Part shown: positions 1 through 13,766 of the stretch, one piece after another
Layout of the letters: every line of letters starts with the position of its first letter
Numbering within the stretch: position 1 is the stretch's first letter
From: Plumapathes pennacea
Lineage: Eukaryota; Cnidaria; Anthozoa; Antipatharia; Myriopathidae
NCBI GenBank assembly: GCA_964036295.1
Contig: OZ038462.1
Span: 2,239,501-2,303,500, forward strand
Direction: 5' to 3'
DNA: 64,000 nucleotides
Position numbers and translations under genes: made by a program
Notes under the pieces: model-generated
The model's input: the letters and a program-made list of their open reading frames with translations, nothing else
Database searches by the model: none
Told to the model about the DNA's origin: nothing

Positions 1-3000
1 TGTTCCTGGGACTATGCCGACTGCTTTTGCATAGTTTTTGTAAACTTTAAGCCCGCGCATTGTGAGAAAATTGAGCAAATCATCGACTAATTAAAACATC
101 ACTTCTTTCAAAGTTTTAAGCGGTTTTGCTGCTATGTCTCGCCAACGGATGAAGATACATAAAGCAAATGTATTGCAGAAAGTCTTCTTATAGTCCCAGG
201 AAGGTTTCCTAAAAGTTTCAAGAGTTTTCAATTTTTGGCCAAAATCGGCAAAAAACCCTGGGCTATAGCCTTAGTATTTTGTCAAAATCCGGTCATTTTT
301 CGACCATCTCAGAATTGCATGAAACTTTCAGGAAATGTTCCTTGGACTATGCCGACGGTTTTTGCATAGTTTTTGTAAACTTTAAGCCCGCGCATTGTGA
401 GAAAATTGAGCAAATCATCGACTAATTAAAACATCACACCTTTCAAAGTTTTAAGCGGTTTTGCTGCTATATCTCGCCAACGGATGAAGATACATAAAGC
501 AAATGTATTGCAGAAAGTCTTCTTATAGTCCCAGGAAGGTTTCCTAAAAGTTTCAAGAGTTTTCAATTTTTGGCCAAAATCGGCAAAAAACCCTGGGCTA
601 TAGCCTTAGCATTTTGTCAAAATCCGGTCATTTTTCGACCATCTCAGAATCGCATGAAACTTTCAGGAAATGTTCCTGGGACTATGCCGACTGCTTTTGC
701 ATAGTTTTTGTAAACTTTAAGCCCGCGCATTGTGAGAAAATTGAGCAAATCATCGACTAATTAAAACATCACACCTTTCAAAGTTTTAAGCGGTTTTGCT
801 GCTATGTCTCGCCAACGGATGAAGATACATAAAGCAAATGTATTGCAGAAAGTCTTCTTATAGTCCCAGGAAGGTTTCCTAAAAGTTTCAAGAGTTTTCA
901 ATTTTTGGCCAAAATCGGCAAAAAACCCTGCGCTATAGCCTTAGTATTTTGTCAAAATCCGGTCATTTTTCGACCATCTCAGAATCGCATGAAACTTTCA
1001 GGAAATGTTCCTGGGACTATGCCGACGGTTTTTGCATAGGTTTTGTAAACTTTAAGCCCGCGCATTGTGAGAAAATTGAGCAAATCATCGACTAATTAAA
1101 ACATCACACCTTTCAAAGTTTTAAGCGGTTTTGCTGCTATATCTCGCCAACGGATGAAGATACATAAAGCAAATGTATTGCAGAAAGTCTTCTTATAGTC
1201 CCAGGAAGGTTTCCTAAAAGTTTCAAGAGTTTTCAATTTTTGGCCAAAATCGGCAAAAAACCCTGGGCTATAGCCTTAGTATTTTGTCAAAATCCGGTCA
1301 TTTTTCGACCATCTCAGAATCGCATGAAACTTTCAGGAAATGTTCCTGGGACTATGGCGACTGCTTTTGCATAGTTTTTGTAAACTTTAAGCCCGCGCAT
1401 TGTGAGAAAATTGAGCAAATCATCGACTAATTAAAACATCACACCTTTCAAAGTTTTAAGCGGTTTTGCTGCTATATCTCGCCAACGGATGAAGATACAT
1501 AAAGCAAATGTATTGCAGAAAGTCTTCTTATAGTCCCAGGAAGGTTTCCTAAAAGTTTCAAGAGTTTTCAATTTTTGGCCAAAATCGGCAAAAAACCCTG
1601 GGCTATAGCCTTAGTATTTTGTCAAAATCCGGTCATTTTTCGACCATCTCAGAATCGCATGAAACTTTCAGGAAATGTTCCTGGGACTATGGCGACTGCT
1701 TTTGCATAGTTTTTGTAAACTTTAAGCCCGCGCATTGTGAGAAAATTGAGCAAATCATCGACTAATTAAAACATCACACCCTTCAAAGTTTTAAGCGGTT
1801 TTGCTGCTATTTCTCGCCAACGGATGAAAATACATGAAGCAAATGTATTGCAGAAAGTCTTCTTATAGTCCCAGGAAGGTTTCCTAAAAGTTTCAAGAGT
1901 TTTCAATTTTTGGCCAAAATCGGCAAAAAACCCTGGGCTATAGCCTTAGCATTTTGTCAAAATCCGGTCATTTTTCGACCATCTCAGAATCGCATGAAAC
2001 TTTCAGGAAATGTTCCTGGGACTATGGCGACTGCTTTTGCATAGTTTTTGCAAACTTTAAGCCCGCGCATTGTGAGAAAATTGAGCAAATCATCGACTAA
2101 TTAAAACATCACACCTTTCAAAGTTTTAAGCGGTTTTGCTGCTATATCTCGCCAACGGATGAAGATACATAAAGCAAATGTATTGCAGAAAGTCTTCTTA
2201 TAGTCCCTGGAAGGTTTCCTAAAAGTTTCAAGAGTTTTCAATTTTTGGCCAAAATCGGCAAAAAACCCTGGGCTATAGCCTTAGTATTTTGTCAAAATCC
2301 GGTCATTTTTCGACCATCTCAGAATTGCATGAAACTTTCAGGAAATGTTCCTGGGACTATGCCGACGGTTTTTGAGTAGTTTTTGTAAACTTTAAGCCCG
2401 CGCATTGTGAGAAAATTGAGCAAATCATCGACTAATTAAAACATCACACCTTTCAAAGTTTTAAGCGGTTTTGCTGCTATATCTCGCCAACGGATGAAGA
2501 TACATAAAGCAAATGTATTGCAGAAAGTCTTCTTATAGTCCCAGGAAGGTTTCCTAAAAGTTTCAAGAGTTTTCAATTTTTGGCCAAAATCGGCAAAAAA
2601 CCCTGGGCTATAGCCTTAGTATATTGTCAAAATCCGGTCATTTTTCGACCATCTCAGAATTGCATGAAACTTTCAGGAAATGTTCCTGGGACTATGCCGA
2701 CGGTTTTTGCATAGTTTTTGTAAACTTTAAGCCCGCGCATTGTGAGAAAATTGAGCAAATCATCGACTAATTAAAACATCACACCTTTCAAAGTTTTAAG
2801 CGGTTTTGCTGCTATATCTCGCCAACGGATGAAGATACATAAAGCAAATGTATTGCAGAAAGTCTTCTTATAGTCCCAGGAAGGTTTCCTAAAAGTTTCA
2901 AGAGTTTTCAATTTTTGGCCAAAATCGGCAAAAAACCCTGGGCTATAGCCTTAGTATTTTGTCAAAATCCGGTCATTTTTCGACCATCTCAGAATTGCAT

Positions 3001-6000
3001 GAAACTTTCAGGAAATGTTCCTGGGACTATGCCGACGGTTTTTGCATAGTTTTTGTAAACTTTAAGCCCGCGCATTGTGAGAAAATTGAGCAAATCATCG
3101 ACTAATTAAAACATCACACCTTTCAAAGTTTTAAGCGGTTTTGCTGCTATATCTCGCCAACGGATGAAGATACATAAAGCAAATGTATTGCAGAAAGTCT
3201 TCTTATAGTCCCAGGAAGGTTTCCTAAAAGTTTCAAGAGTTTTCAATTTTTGGCCAAAATCGGCAAAAAACCCTGGGCTATAGCCTTAGTATTTTGTCAA
3301 AATCCGGTCATTTTTCGACCATCTCAGAATCGCATGAAACTTTCAGGAAATGTTCCTGGGACTATGCCGACTGCTTTTGCATAGTTTTTGTAAACTTTAA
3401 GCCCGCGCATTGTGAGAAAATTGAGCAAATCATCGACTAATTAAAACATCACACCTTTCAAAGTTTTAAGCGGTTTTGCTGCTATGTCTCGCCAACGGAT
3501 GAAGATACATAAAGCAAATGTATTGCAGAAAGTCTTCTTATAGTCCCAGGAAGGTTTCCTAAAAGTTTCAAGAGTTTTCAATTTTTGGCCAAAATCGGCA
3601 AAAAACCCTGGGCTATAGCCTTACCATTTTGTCAAAATCCGGTCATTTTTCGACCATCTCAGAATCGCATGAAACTTTCAGGAAATGTTCCTGGGACTAT
3701 GGCGACTGCTTTTGCATAATTTTTGTAAACTTTAAGCCCGCGCATTGTGAGAAAATTGAGCAAATCATCGACTAATTAAAACATCACACCTTTCAAAGTT
3801 TTAAGCGGTTTTGCTGCTATATCTCGCCAACGGATGAAGATACATAAAGCAAATGTATTGCAGAAAGTCTTCTTATAGTCCCAGGAAGGTTTCCTAAAAG
3901 TTTCAAGAGTTTTCAATTTTTGGCCAAAATCGGCAAAAAACCCTGGGCTATAGCCTTAGTATTTTGTCAAAATCCGGTCATTTTTCGACCATCTCAGAAT
4001 TGCATGAAACTTTCAGGAAATGTTCCTGGGACTATGGCGACGGTTTTTGCATAGTTTTTGTAAACTTTAAGCCCGCGCATTGTGAGAAAATTGAGCAAAT
4101 AATCGACTAATTAAAACATCACACCTTTCAAAGTTTTAAGCGGTTTTGCTGCTATATCTCGCCAACGGATGAAGATACATAAAGCAAATGTATTGCAGAA
4201 AGTCTTCTTATAGTCCCAGGAAGGTTTCCTAAAAGTTTCAAGAGTTTTCAATTTTTGGCCAAAATCGGCAAAAAACCCTGGGCTATAGCCTTAGTATTTT
4301 GTCAAAATCCGGTCATTTTTCGACCATCTCAGAATCGCATGAAACTTTCAGGAAATGTTCCTGGGACTATGCCGACGGTTTTAGCATAGTTTTTGTAAAC
4401 TTTAAGCCCGCGCATTGTGAGAAAATTGAGCAAATCATCGACTAATTAAAACATCACACCTTTCAAAGTTTTAAGCGGTTTTGCTGCTATATCTCGCCAA
4501 CGGATGAAGATACATAAAGCAAATGTATTGCAGAAAGTCTTCTTATAGTCCCAGGAAGGTTTCCTAAAAGTTTCAAGAGTTTTCAATTTTTGGCCAAAAT
4601 CGGCAAAAAACCCTGCGCTATAGCCTTAGTATTTTGTCAAAATCCGGTCATTTTTCGACCATCTCAGAATCGCATGAAACTTTCAGGAAATGTTCCTGGG
4701 ACTATGGCGACTGCTTTTGCATAGTTTTTGTAAACTTTAAGCCCGCGCATTGTGAGAAAATTGAGCAAATCATCGACTAATTAAAACATCACACCTTTCA
4801 AAGTTTTAAGCGGTTTTGCTGCTATATCTCGCCAACGGATGAAGATACATGAAGCAAATGTATTGCAGAAAGTCTTCTTATAGTCCCAGGAAGGTTTCCT
4901 AAAAGTTTCAAGAGTTTTCAATTTTTGGCCAAAATCGGCAAAAAACCCTGGGCTATAGCCTTACCATTTTGTCAAAATCCGGTCATTTTTCGACCATCTC
5001 AGAATCGCATGAAACTTTCAGGAAATGTTCCTGGGACTATGGCGACTGCTTTTGCATAGTTTTTGCAAACTTTAAGCCCGCGCATTGTGAGAAAATTGAG
5101 CAAATCATCGACTAATTAAAACATCACACCTTTCAAAGTTTTAAGCGGTTTTGCTGCTATATCTCGCCAACGGATGAAGATACATAAAGCAAATGTATTG
5201 CAGAAAGTCTTCTTATAGTCCCAGGAAGGTTTCCTAAAAGTTTCAAGAGTTTTCAATTTTTGGCCAAAATCGGCAAAAAACCCTGGGCTATAGCCTTAGT
5301 ATTTTGTCAAAATCCGGTCATTTTTCGACCATCTCAGAATTGCATGAAACTTTCAGGAAATGTTCCTGGGACTATGCCGACGGTTTTTGCATAGTTTTTG
5401 TAAACTTTAAGCCCGCGCATTGTGAGAAAATTGAGCAAATCATCGACTAATTAAAACATCACACCTTTCAAAGTTTTAAGCGGTTTTGCTGCTATATCTC
5501 GCCAACGGATGAAGATACATAAAGCAAATGTATTGCAGAAAGTCTTCTTATAGTCCCAGGAAGGTTTCCTAAAAGTTTCAAGAGTTTTCAATTTTTGGCC
5601 AAAATCGGCAAAAAACCCGGGCTATAGCCTTAGTATTTTGTCAAAATCCGGTCATTTTTCGACCATCTCAGAATCGCATGAAACTTTCAGGAAATGTTCC
5701 TGGGACTATGGCGACTGCTTTTGCATAGTTTTTGTAAACTTTAAGCCCGCGCATTGTGAGAAAATTGAGCAAAGCATCGACTAATTAAAACATCACACCT
5801 TTCAAAGTTTTAAGCGGTTTTGCTGCTATATCTCGCCAACGGATGAAGATACATAAAGCAAATGTATTGCAGAAAGTCTTCTTATAGTCCCAGGAAGGTT
5901 TCCTAAAAGTATCAAGAGTTTTCAATTTTTGGCCAAAATCGGCAAAAAACCCTGGGCTATAGCCTTAGTATATTGTCAAAATCCGGTCATTTTTCGACCA

Positions 6001-9000
6001 TCTCAGAATTGCATGAAACTTTCAGGAAATGTTCCTGGGACTATGCCGACGGTTTTTGCATAGTTTTTGTAAACTTTAAGCCCGCGCATTGTGAGAAAAT
6101 TGAGCAAATCTTCGACTAATTAAAACATCACACCTTTCAAAGTTTTAAGCGGTTTTGCTGCTATATCTCGCCAACGGATGAAGATACATAAAGCAAATGT
6201 ATTGCAGAAAGTCTTCTTATAGTCCCAGGAAGGTTCCTAAAAGTTTCAAGAGTTTTCAATTTTTGGCCAAAATCGGCAAAAAACCCTGGGCTATAGCCTT
6301 AGTATTTTGTCAAAATCCGGTCATTTTTCGACCATCTCAGAATTGCATGAAACTTTCAGGAAATGTTCATGGGACTATGCCGACGGTTTTTGCATAGTTT
6401 TTGTAAACTTTAAGCCCGCGCATTGTGAGAAAATTGAGCAAATCATCGACTAATTAAAACATCACACCTTTCAAAGTTTTAAGCGGTTTTGCTGCTATAT
6501 CTCGCCAACGGATGAAGATAAATAAAGCAAATGTATTGCAGAAAGTCTTCTTATAATCCCAGGAAGGTTTCCTAAAAGTTTCAAGAGTTTTCAATTTTTG
6601 GCCAAAATCGGCAAAAAACCCTGGGCTATAGCCTTAGTATATTGTCAAAATCCGGTCATTTTTCGACCATCTCAGAATTGCATGAAACTTTCAGGAAATG
6701 TTCCTGGGACTATGCCGACGGTTTTTGCATAGTTTTTGTAAACTTTAAGCCCGCGCATTGTGAGAAAATTGAGCAAATCATCGACTAATTAAAACATCAC
6801 ACCTTTCAAAGTTTTAAGCGGTTTTGCTGCTATATCTCGCCAACGGATGAAGATACATAAAGCAAATGTATTGCAGAAAGTCTTCTTATAGTCCCAGGAA
6901 GGTTTCCTAAAAGTTTCAAGAGTTTTCAATTTTTGGCCAAAATCGGCAAAAAACCCTGGGCTATAGCCTTAGCATTTTGTCAAAATCCGGTCATTTTTCG
7001 ACCATCTCAGAATCGCATGAAACTTTCAGGAAATGTTCCTGGGACTATGGCGACTGCTTTTGCATAGTTTTTGTAAACTTTAAGCCCGCGCATTGTGAGA
7101 AAATTGAGCAAAGCATCGACTAATTAAAACATCACACCTTTCAAAGTAATTTAAGCGGTTTTGCTGCTATATCTCGCCAACGGATGAAGATACATAAAGC
7201 AAATGTATTGCAGAAAGTCTTCTTATAGTCCCAGGAAGGTTCCTAAAAGTTTCAAGAGTTTTCAATTTTTGGCCAAAATCGGCAAAAAACCCTGGGCTAT
7301 AGCCTTACCATTTTGTCAAAATCCGGTCATTTTTCGACCATCTCAGAATCGCATGAAACTTTCAGGAAATATTCCTGGGACTATGGCGACTGGTTTTGCA
7401 TAGTTTCTGCAAACTTTAAGCCCGCGCATTGTGAGAAAATTGAGCAAATCATCGACTAATTAAAACATCACACCTTTCAAAGTTTTAAGCGGTTTTGCTG
7501 CTATATCTCGCCAACGGATGAAGATACATAAAGCAAATGTATTGCAGAAAGTCTTCTTATAGTCCCAGGAAGGTTTCCTAAAAGTTTCAAGAGTTTTCAA
7601 TTTTTGGCCAAAATCGGCAAAAAACCCTGGGCTATAGCCTTAGTATTTTGTCAAAATCCGGTCATTTTTCGACCATCTCAGAATTGCATGAAACTTTCAG
7701 GAAATGTTCCTGGGACTATGCCGACGGTTTTTGCATAGTTTTTGTAAACTTTAAGCCCGCGCATTGTGAGAAAATTGAGCAAATCATCGACTAATTAAAA
7801 CATCACACCTTTCAAAGTTTTAAGCGGTTTTGCTGCTATATCTCGCCAACGGATGAAGATACATAAAGCAAATGTATTGCAGAAAGTCTTCTTATAGTCC
7901 CAGGAAGGTTTCCTAAAAGTTTCAAGAGTTTTCAATTTTTGGCCAAAATCGGCAAAAAACCCTGGGCTATAGCCTTAGTATATTGTCAAAATCCGGTCAT
8001 TTTTCGACCATCTCAGAATCGCATGAAACTTTCAGGAAATGTTCCTGGGACTATGGCGACTGCTTTTGCATAGTTTTTGTAAACTTTAAGCCCGCGCATT
8101 GTGAGAAAATTGAGCAAATCATCGACTAATTAAAACATGACACCTTTCAAAGTTTTAAGCGGTTTTGCTGCTATATCTCGCCAACGGATGAAGATACATA
8201 AAGCAAATGTATTGCAGAAAGTCTTCTTATAGTCCCAGGAAGGTTTCCTAAAAGTTTCAAGAGTTTTCAATTTTTGGCCAAAATCGGCAAAAAACCCTGG
8301 GCTATAGCCTTAGCATTTTGTCAAAATCCGGTCATTTTTCGACCATCTCAGAATCGCATGAAACTTTCAGGAAATGTTCTTGGGACTATGGCGACTGCTT
8401 TTGCATAGTTTTTGTAAACTTTAAGCCCGCGCATTGTGAGAAAATTGAGCAAAGCATCGACTAATTAAAACATCACACCTTTCAAAGTAATTTAAGCGGT
8501 TTTGCTGCTATATCTCGCCAACGGATGAAGATACATAAAGCAAATGTATTGCAGAAAGTCTTCTTATAGTCCCAGGAAGGTTCCTAAAAGTTTCAAGAGT
8601 TTTCAATTTTTGGCCAAAATCGGCAAAAAACCCTGGGCTATAGCCTTAGTATTTTGTCAAAATCCGGTCATTTTTCGACCATCTCAGAATTGCATGAAAC
8701 TTTCAGGAAATGTTCATGGGACTATGCCGACGGTTTTTGCATAGTTTTTGTAAACTTTAAGCCCGCGCATTGTGAGAAAATTGAGCAAATCATCGACTAA
8801 TTAAAACATCACACCTTTCAAAGTTTTAAGCGGTTTTGCTGCTATATCTCGCCAACGGATGAAGATAAATAAAGCAAATGTATTGCAGAAAGTCTTCTTA
8901 TAGTCCCAGGAAGGTTTCCTAAAAGTTTCAAGAGTTTTCAATTTTTGGCCAAAATCGGCAAAAAACCCTGGGCTATAGCCTTAGTATTTTGTCAAAATCC

Positions 9001-10037
9001 GGTCATTTTTCGACCATCTCAGAATTGCATGAAACTTTCAGGAAATGTTCCTGGGACTATGCCGACGGTTTTTGCATAGTTTTTGTAAACTTTAAGCCCG
9101 CGCATTGTGAGAAAATTGAGCAAATCATCGACTAATTAAAACATCACACCTTTCAAAGTTTTAAGCGGTTTTGCTGCTATATCTCGCCAACGGATGAAGA
9201 TACATAAAGCAAATGTATTGCAGAAAGTCTTCTTATAGTCCCAGGAAGGTTTCCTAAAAGTTTCAAGAGTTTTTAATTTTTGGCCAAAATCGGCAAAAAA
9301 CCCTGGTATTTTGTCAAAATCCGGTCATTTTTCGACCATCTCAGAATCGCATGAAACTTTCAGGAAATGTTCCTGGGACTATGCCGAGGGCTTTTGCATA
9401 GTTTTTGTAAACTTTAAGCCCGCGCATTGTGAGAAAATTGAGCAAATCATCGACTAATTAAAACATCACACCTTTCAGAGTTTTAAGCGGTTTTGCTGCT
9501 ATATCTCGCCAACAGATGAAGATACATAAAGAAAATGTATTGCAGAAAGTCTTCTTATAGTCCCAGGAAGGTTTCCTAAAAGTTTCAAGAGTTTTCAATT
9601 TTTGGCCAAAATCGGCAAAAAACCCTGGGCTATAGCCTTAGTATTTTGTCAAAATCCGGTCATTTTTCGACCATCTCAGAATTGCATGAAACTTTCAGGA
9701 AATGTTCCTGGGACTATGCCGACGGTTTTTGAATAGTATTTGTAAACTTTAAGCCCGCGCATTGTGAGAAAATTGAGCAAATCATCTACTAATTAAAACA
9801 TCACACCTTTCAAAGTTTTAAGCGGTTTTGCTGCTATATCTCGCCAACGGATGAAGATACATAAAGCAAATGTATTGCAGAAAGTCTTCTTATAGTCCCA
9901 GGAAGGTTTCCTAAAAGTTTCAAGAGTTTTCAATTTTTGGCCAAAATCGGCAAAAAACCCTGGGCTATAGCCTTAGTATTTTGTCAAAATCCGGTCATTT
10001 TTCGACCATCTCAGAATCGCATGAAACTTTCAGGAAA
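1..10037. repeat. 335-bp satellite array (about 30 monomers)
   Basis: A 335-bp unit repeats head-to-tail: the word tgttcctgggactat (with small variants) begins at 1, 336, 671, 1006, 1341, 1676, 2011 and so on. The phase shifts by one base after a deletion near 5618. Monomers are nearly identical and differ at a few diagnostic sites, such as gaattgcat or gaatcgcat, and gccgacggtt or ggcgactgct. One monomer near 9305 lacks about 13 bases. The array starts mid-monomer at base 1, so it continues to the left. Identity collapses at about 10,037. Open frames of 66 codons in some monomers come from single-base deletions and are not genes. Confidence 0.98.
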
Positions 10038-11700
10038 CGTTGCTGAGTGAGAAATTAGAAGAAATTAAAGGAAATCATGCACTAATTGAAAGATCACACC
10101 TTTCGAGCAAAGGAGCCAAATTTAAGCTGCTATATCTCGCGAACTGATGAAGGTAGATATAGCAAATGTTTTGCAAAAAGTCTTGTTATAATCCAATGAA
10201 GGTTTCCTGAAAGTTTTAAGACTTTTCAATTTTTGACAAAAATCCCTGTGCTATAGCCTTGAATCACATGAAACTTTCAGGAAATGTTCCTAGGAGCATG
10301 CCGACGGTTGTCAGGAGCCCATGTTGTTATATAGTTTTTGTAAAAAATTATCCAGCGAGTCGTGAGAATTTAGAGGAAACTAGACTGGCGTTGCCAGTGA
10401 GCTCGCGGCGTTAGTTGGGTCGAGAGCAGAATAAACTAAAATAGAAAGCGGACGAGAGCGGAACTCCCGAGGGACTTTCTGTTTCTCATAGAGAACTTTG
10501 CTTTTGACACCTTGCTTAAATTATACCTGATTTAACTATAAATTTATCATTACAACACTCATACACTTGGTTCTTAAAGGTTGAGCGACTCTGCATTTTG
10601 AGCTTAGAAGCGAAACGGTTAGCCATCTAGTAAACCTGAGTAATGCGTGACTTGTCTGATGCACAATCAATTTTGACAGTTTGACTTCGAACACTTATTC
10701 TAATCAGAGACCACGATTAAGGGCCAGTTCGCACTAGGAAGTTTAGTCGATAATAACTCAGCATCGAGAGCAATACGACGGCTTTTTCAATGTTTGGAAG
10801 CAACTTGCTGACATATACTTTATGTTACAAGTGATGTTTGCACTTCAAATGATGCCAATTTTGACATTTATGTCGTTAACGTTACGAGACTCCATTTTTA
10901 AGTTCGCCGCAGCCGCGAGCAATGACCCAGTTTGTAAGGCTATAGCCCACGGTTTTACCCAAAAACGGCCGAATTCGAACAAGAAATAAAAACTCTCCAA
11001 ACTTTCTGAAAACTTTCCTGGGATTATAACAAGACTTTTGTAATACAATTGTCATATTTTCATCAGCCGTTGACGAGATATAGCGAGAGATCTACGCATA
11101 ATTTTAGGCCCTTTTGTTTGAAAAGGGTAAAGTGCTAGGCGAGTATTTGCTTCTATTACTCTCGACCAGCTCTACAAAATACCACAAATGTTATATGAAA
11201 ACCTTCGCTATACTCCCAAGAACATTGCCTGAAAGTTTCTTGCAATTCTGAGATTAGGCTAAAAACTGCCGAAAATGGCCAAAATGGTAAGGCTATAGCC
11301 CATGGATTTTGCTAAAAACGGCCGATTTTTAGCAAATATTTAAAACTCTTAAAACTTTCAGGAAGCTATCCTGGGACTATAACGAGACTTTTTGCAATAC
11401 ATTTGTCTTGTTTGTCATCAACCGTTTACGAGATACAGCAAGAGATCTACGCATAATTTTACGTTCAGTGTTTGAAAAGGGTGGTGAAGTGTTAGGCGGG
11501 GATTTGCTCGTATTACTCGCGATCAGCTCTTGGAAACATCACAAATTTTACATGAAAACCTCTGCTATACTTTAAGGAATTTTGCCTGAAAAATGTATGC
11601 GATTCTGAGATTAGGCAAAAATATATAACGAGACTTACAATACAACGCATTTGCCATATTTCACTGCAGCCGTTTGAGGTATAGTAGAAAAACCACATAA
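10038..11700. repeat. Decayed satellite copies, partly inverted
   Basis: A forward diverged piece lies at about 10,085-10,310, recognisable by the gaaactttcaggaaatgttcc word. From about 10,900 to 11,700 the similarity is to the reverse complement of the monomer: ggctatagccca, cctgggattataacaagact and aatacatttgtc correspond to reversed monomer words. At least two and probably three inverted monomer-length pieces are present. Substitutions and indels are far more frequent than inside the array, so these look like older, unhomogenised edge copies. Confidence 0.85.
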
Positions 11701-12411
11701 AACTTGAGAGTCTTAACATTACACGGAAATTACAAAAAGGAAAGAAACTTTTGCGTTTCTGCTGGGCCCAGTTGATCTCAGCACTATTTCGCTCCCAAGA
11801 ATGATCAACTCCAATTTTATTCTTCATTTTCTCGCCAGAGATATATCATAAGGTAAGGAGAAGTGGGCCTTACTTGTTTAGATGAGAACTGATTAAACTA
11901 CCAGATCTCATTACATCACTTACATTTTTTCTTCTAAAAGGCTGGGAGAATCTGCATCTTGAGCTTGAGAGTAAAAGAGTTAATCCTGATTATGTGTGAG
12001 CGTTTTTGTTTTCTTTAAATCTGAGATTTCGATGGGTGGGGTTACAAGAGTTTTGAGCTGCAGGGAGTCAGTTTTTCTTCTTTTCTTTTTTGTTGCCTTT
12101 GATCAAAATCCTGCATTTTTTTAGTTAAGAAATTGTGGTGAGAATAAATTGATTCATCCTGGATTAACGAAATTATGCTTTGAAAAACTGGGTCCCGGAC
12201 ATTAACTATAGATATGAGAGAAACTTTGCAAAATTATTCATATTATACTGAATCAGCAGCTGCATAATTCCCATGGAAATTAATTCTAATATAGGCCAAA
12301 ATTTGCAGTTTTTGACAGCGAGAGTTCTGGAGATTCAGACAAAGACTAATTCAAATCACTGAGTCCATATTATCAGTCCCTTGAGTGCAGGTCGCCATAA
12401 GCCAACACTGC
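11701..12411. other. Non-coding stretch downstream of pore exon B
   Basis: I see no gene here. It would contain the 3' untranslated region of the minus-strand exon that ends at 12,412. An AATAAA on the minus strand (tttatt on plus, 11,816-11,821) could be its poly(A) signal, about 590 bases past the stop. That assignment is weak because the hexamer is common in AT-rich sequence. Confidence 0.3.
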
Positions 12412-13165
12412 TCATCTGTAGTGAGTTGGTATTTGGGAAAACATAGTCAGCGACGAGATCACCAAAGCAGCGCAAAATAGAATCAGAAAAATGCGATCGA
12501 TTACTTCAGACGCAAAGATCCTGAATTCTTTACCGTATTGCATCTCTTCCTCTCTGATTGCTTGTTGGGCCAGCTCGCAGATCCCATCCGTTAGCTTCTC
12601 GTCCGGGCTGCGCGGAGATTTCCGATATCTGATAAGGGCAAGCGTACTGGCAGACAGGTCGAAGTTCTCGGGTTTAAACGGCTTCGCTCCGGCTAGCTTA
12701 GTGCTCTGTCTTTGCAGAGTTTCAACACTGTACTCGCGCTTCCTGCCGATTTCATTGTCAGGGGATCCAGTATCGATCCACAGACACCGAGCGACATGAT
12801 TGAGCAATATGACGCGCACCCAGTCCGGCATCTCGTGTTTCTTGTAGGAGTTCAGCACGATGCAGTTGGCAATCAGGGAACCTCCCACTTGAAACAGGGA
12901 AGCGAGAATGATCCTGACGATGATCGGCGTGGCGTCGGAAGTGACCGGGATGCTGTCGGCCACGGTCACGATAATCACCGACATCGCCAAGAACGCCTCA
13001 ATCACCAAGGTAACGCGCTCTCCGAACTCAGGGGGGAGGAGAAAGGTAAGCACAGCTAGACTCGTCAGGACTATGGTGGGAATTATGATGTTAAACATGT
13101 AGAATCCAGGATGTCGCCGCAGATGAATCGTAAACGTGAGGTCTGGGTACGGCTCCGGGCAGCAG
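12412..13165 (-). CDS. Second pore-domain terminal exon (M1-M4) of the nAChR-like gene
   Basis: This is a complete terminal exon: the acceptor tgttttgcag precedes 13,165 and the TGA stop is at 12,414-12,412. It starts in phase 2 with C-TGC-TGC, so joining to the donor at 17,939 makes Ser-Cys-Cys, as does the other pore exon. It encodes the loop C end (CCPEPYP), M1, M2 (GERVTLVIEAFLAMS), M3, a cytoplasmic loop and M4, 251 codons including the stop. No ligand-binding exons exist between it and the pore exon at 15,991-16,747. It is therefore either an alternative last exon of that gene (isoform of 486 aa) or a surviving piece of a tandem duplicate. The open frame and intact splice site argue it is used. 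Antisense open frames over it are shadows. Confidence 0.8.
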
Positions 13166-13724
13166 CTGCAAAACACGTCACAACTAAAAAAGGAGAGACT
13201 GGAACCTAAACAAGTAACGCCCGCACTGCGCATGTCTGCTATGTTCCGTTGTGCTGAGTGTGAAGTGATCAGAAATTCAATGTGTTGGAAATTTCCCAAT
13301 GTGCTGAGTCTTCCAAACACTGGAAAATAATTGCCAAGCTTGGCGAAACTACAAACAGCAATGATGGAGCTATTTTACGCGTTTTATTGTTTACAGTGGT
13401 AATGCATTGTAGATGTGCGAAAAACAGCAAAAAAGAGAGAGAGAAAAAAAAAAGAAAAAACGCAATGGAACCGTGAATCATTTCTACTTTAGTGACATGC
13501 AATGCAACGCACCACTCTGTATTTAACGTGTTACGATGGTGGTGAGCGTGGGAACAATGAAAATGCCAGTAAAAAAAGGAAAACGTAATTAAAGTAATAG
13601 TAACAGGTCAGATAATAGTTATAATATAGTGACATCGAGTGTAGTAAATAGTAGAAGGGTAGCAATAATAGTAGAAAATTATAGATAAATGTAGTTCTTC
13701 TACTAGGGGTGATAACAGTGGTTA

Positions 13725-13726
<2 letters not shown>

Positions 13727-13766
<40 letters not shown>
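13727..13766. repeat. (TAG)n microsatellite
   Basis: An almost perfect trinucleotide run. It abuts the left terminal inverted repeat of the element at 13,764-14,325, and TAG repeats resume on the right side. Confidence 0.9.

Noticed and set aside
6197..8744. 66-codon frames in three satellite monomers
   Set aside because: They arise from a one-base deletion in a repeated non-coding monomer; most monomers are closed in that frame.
1..10037. CRISPR-like array
   Set aside because: Units are 335 bp with no unique spacers; it is a tandem satellite in an animal genome.
12491..13330. Plus-strand frames over the distal pore exon
   Set aside because: They are antisense to a strongly supported channel exon.
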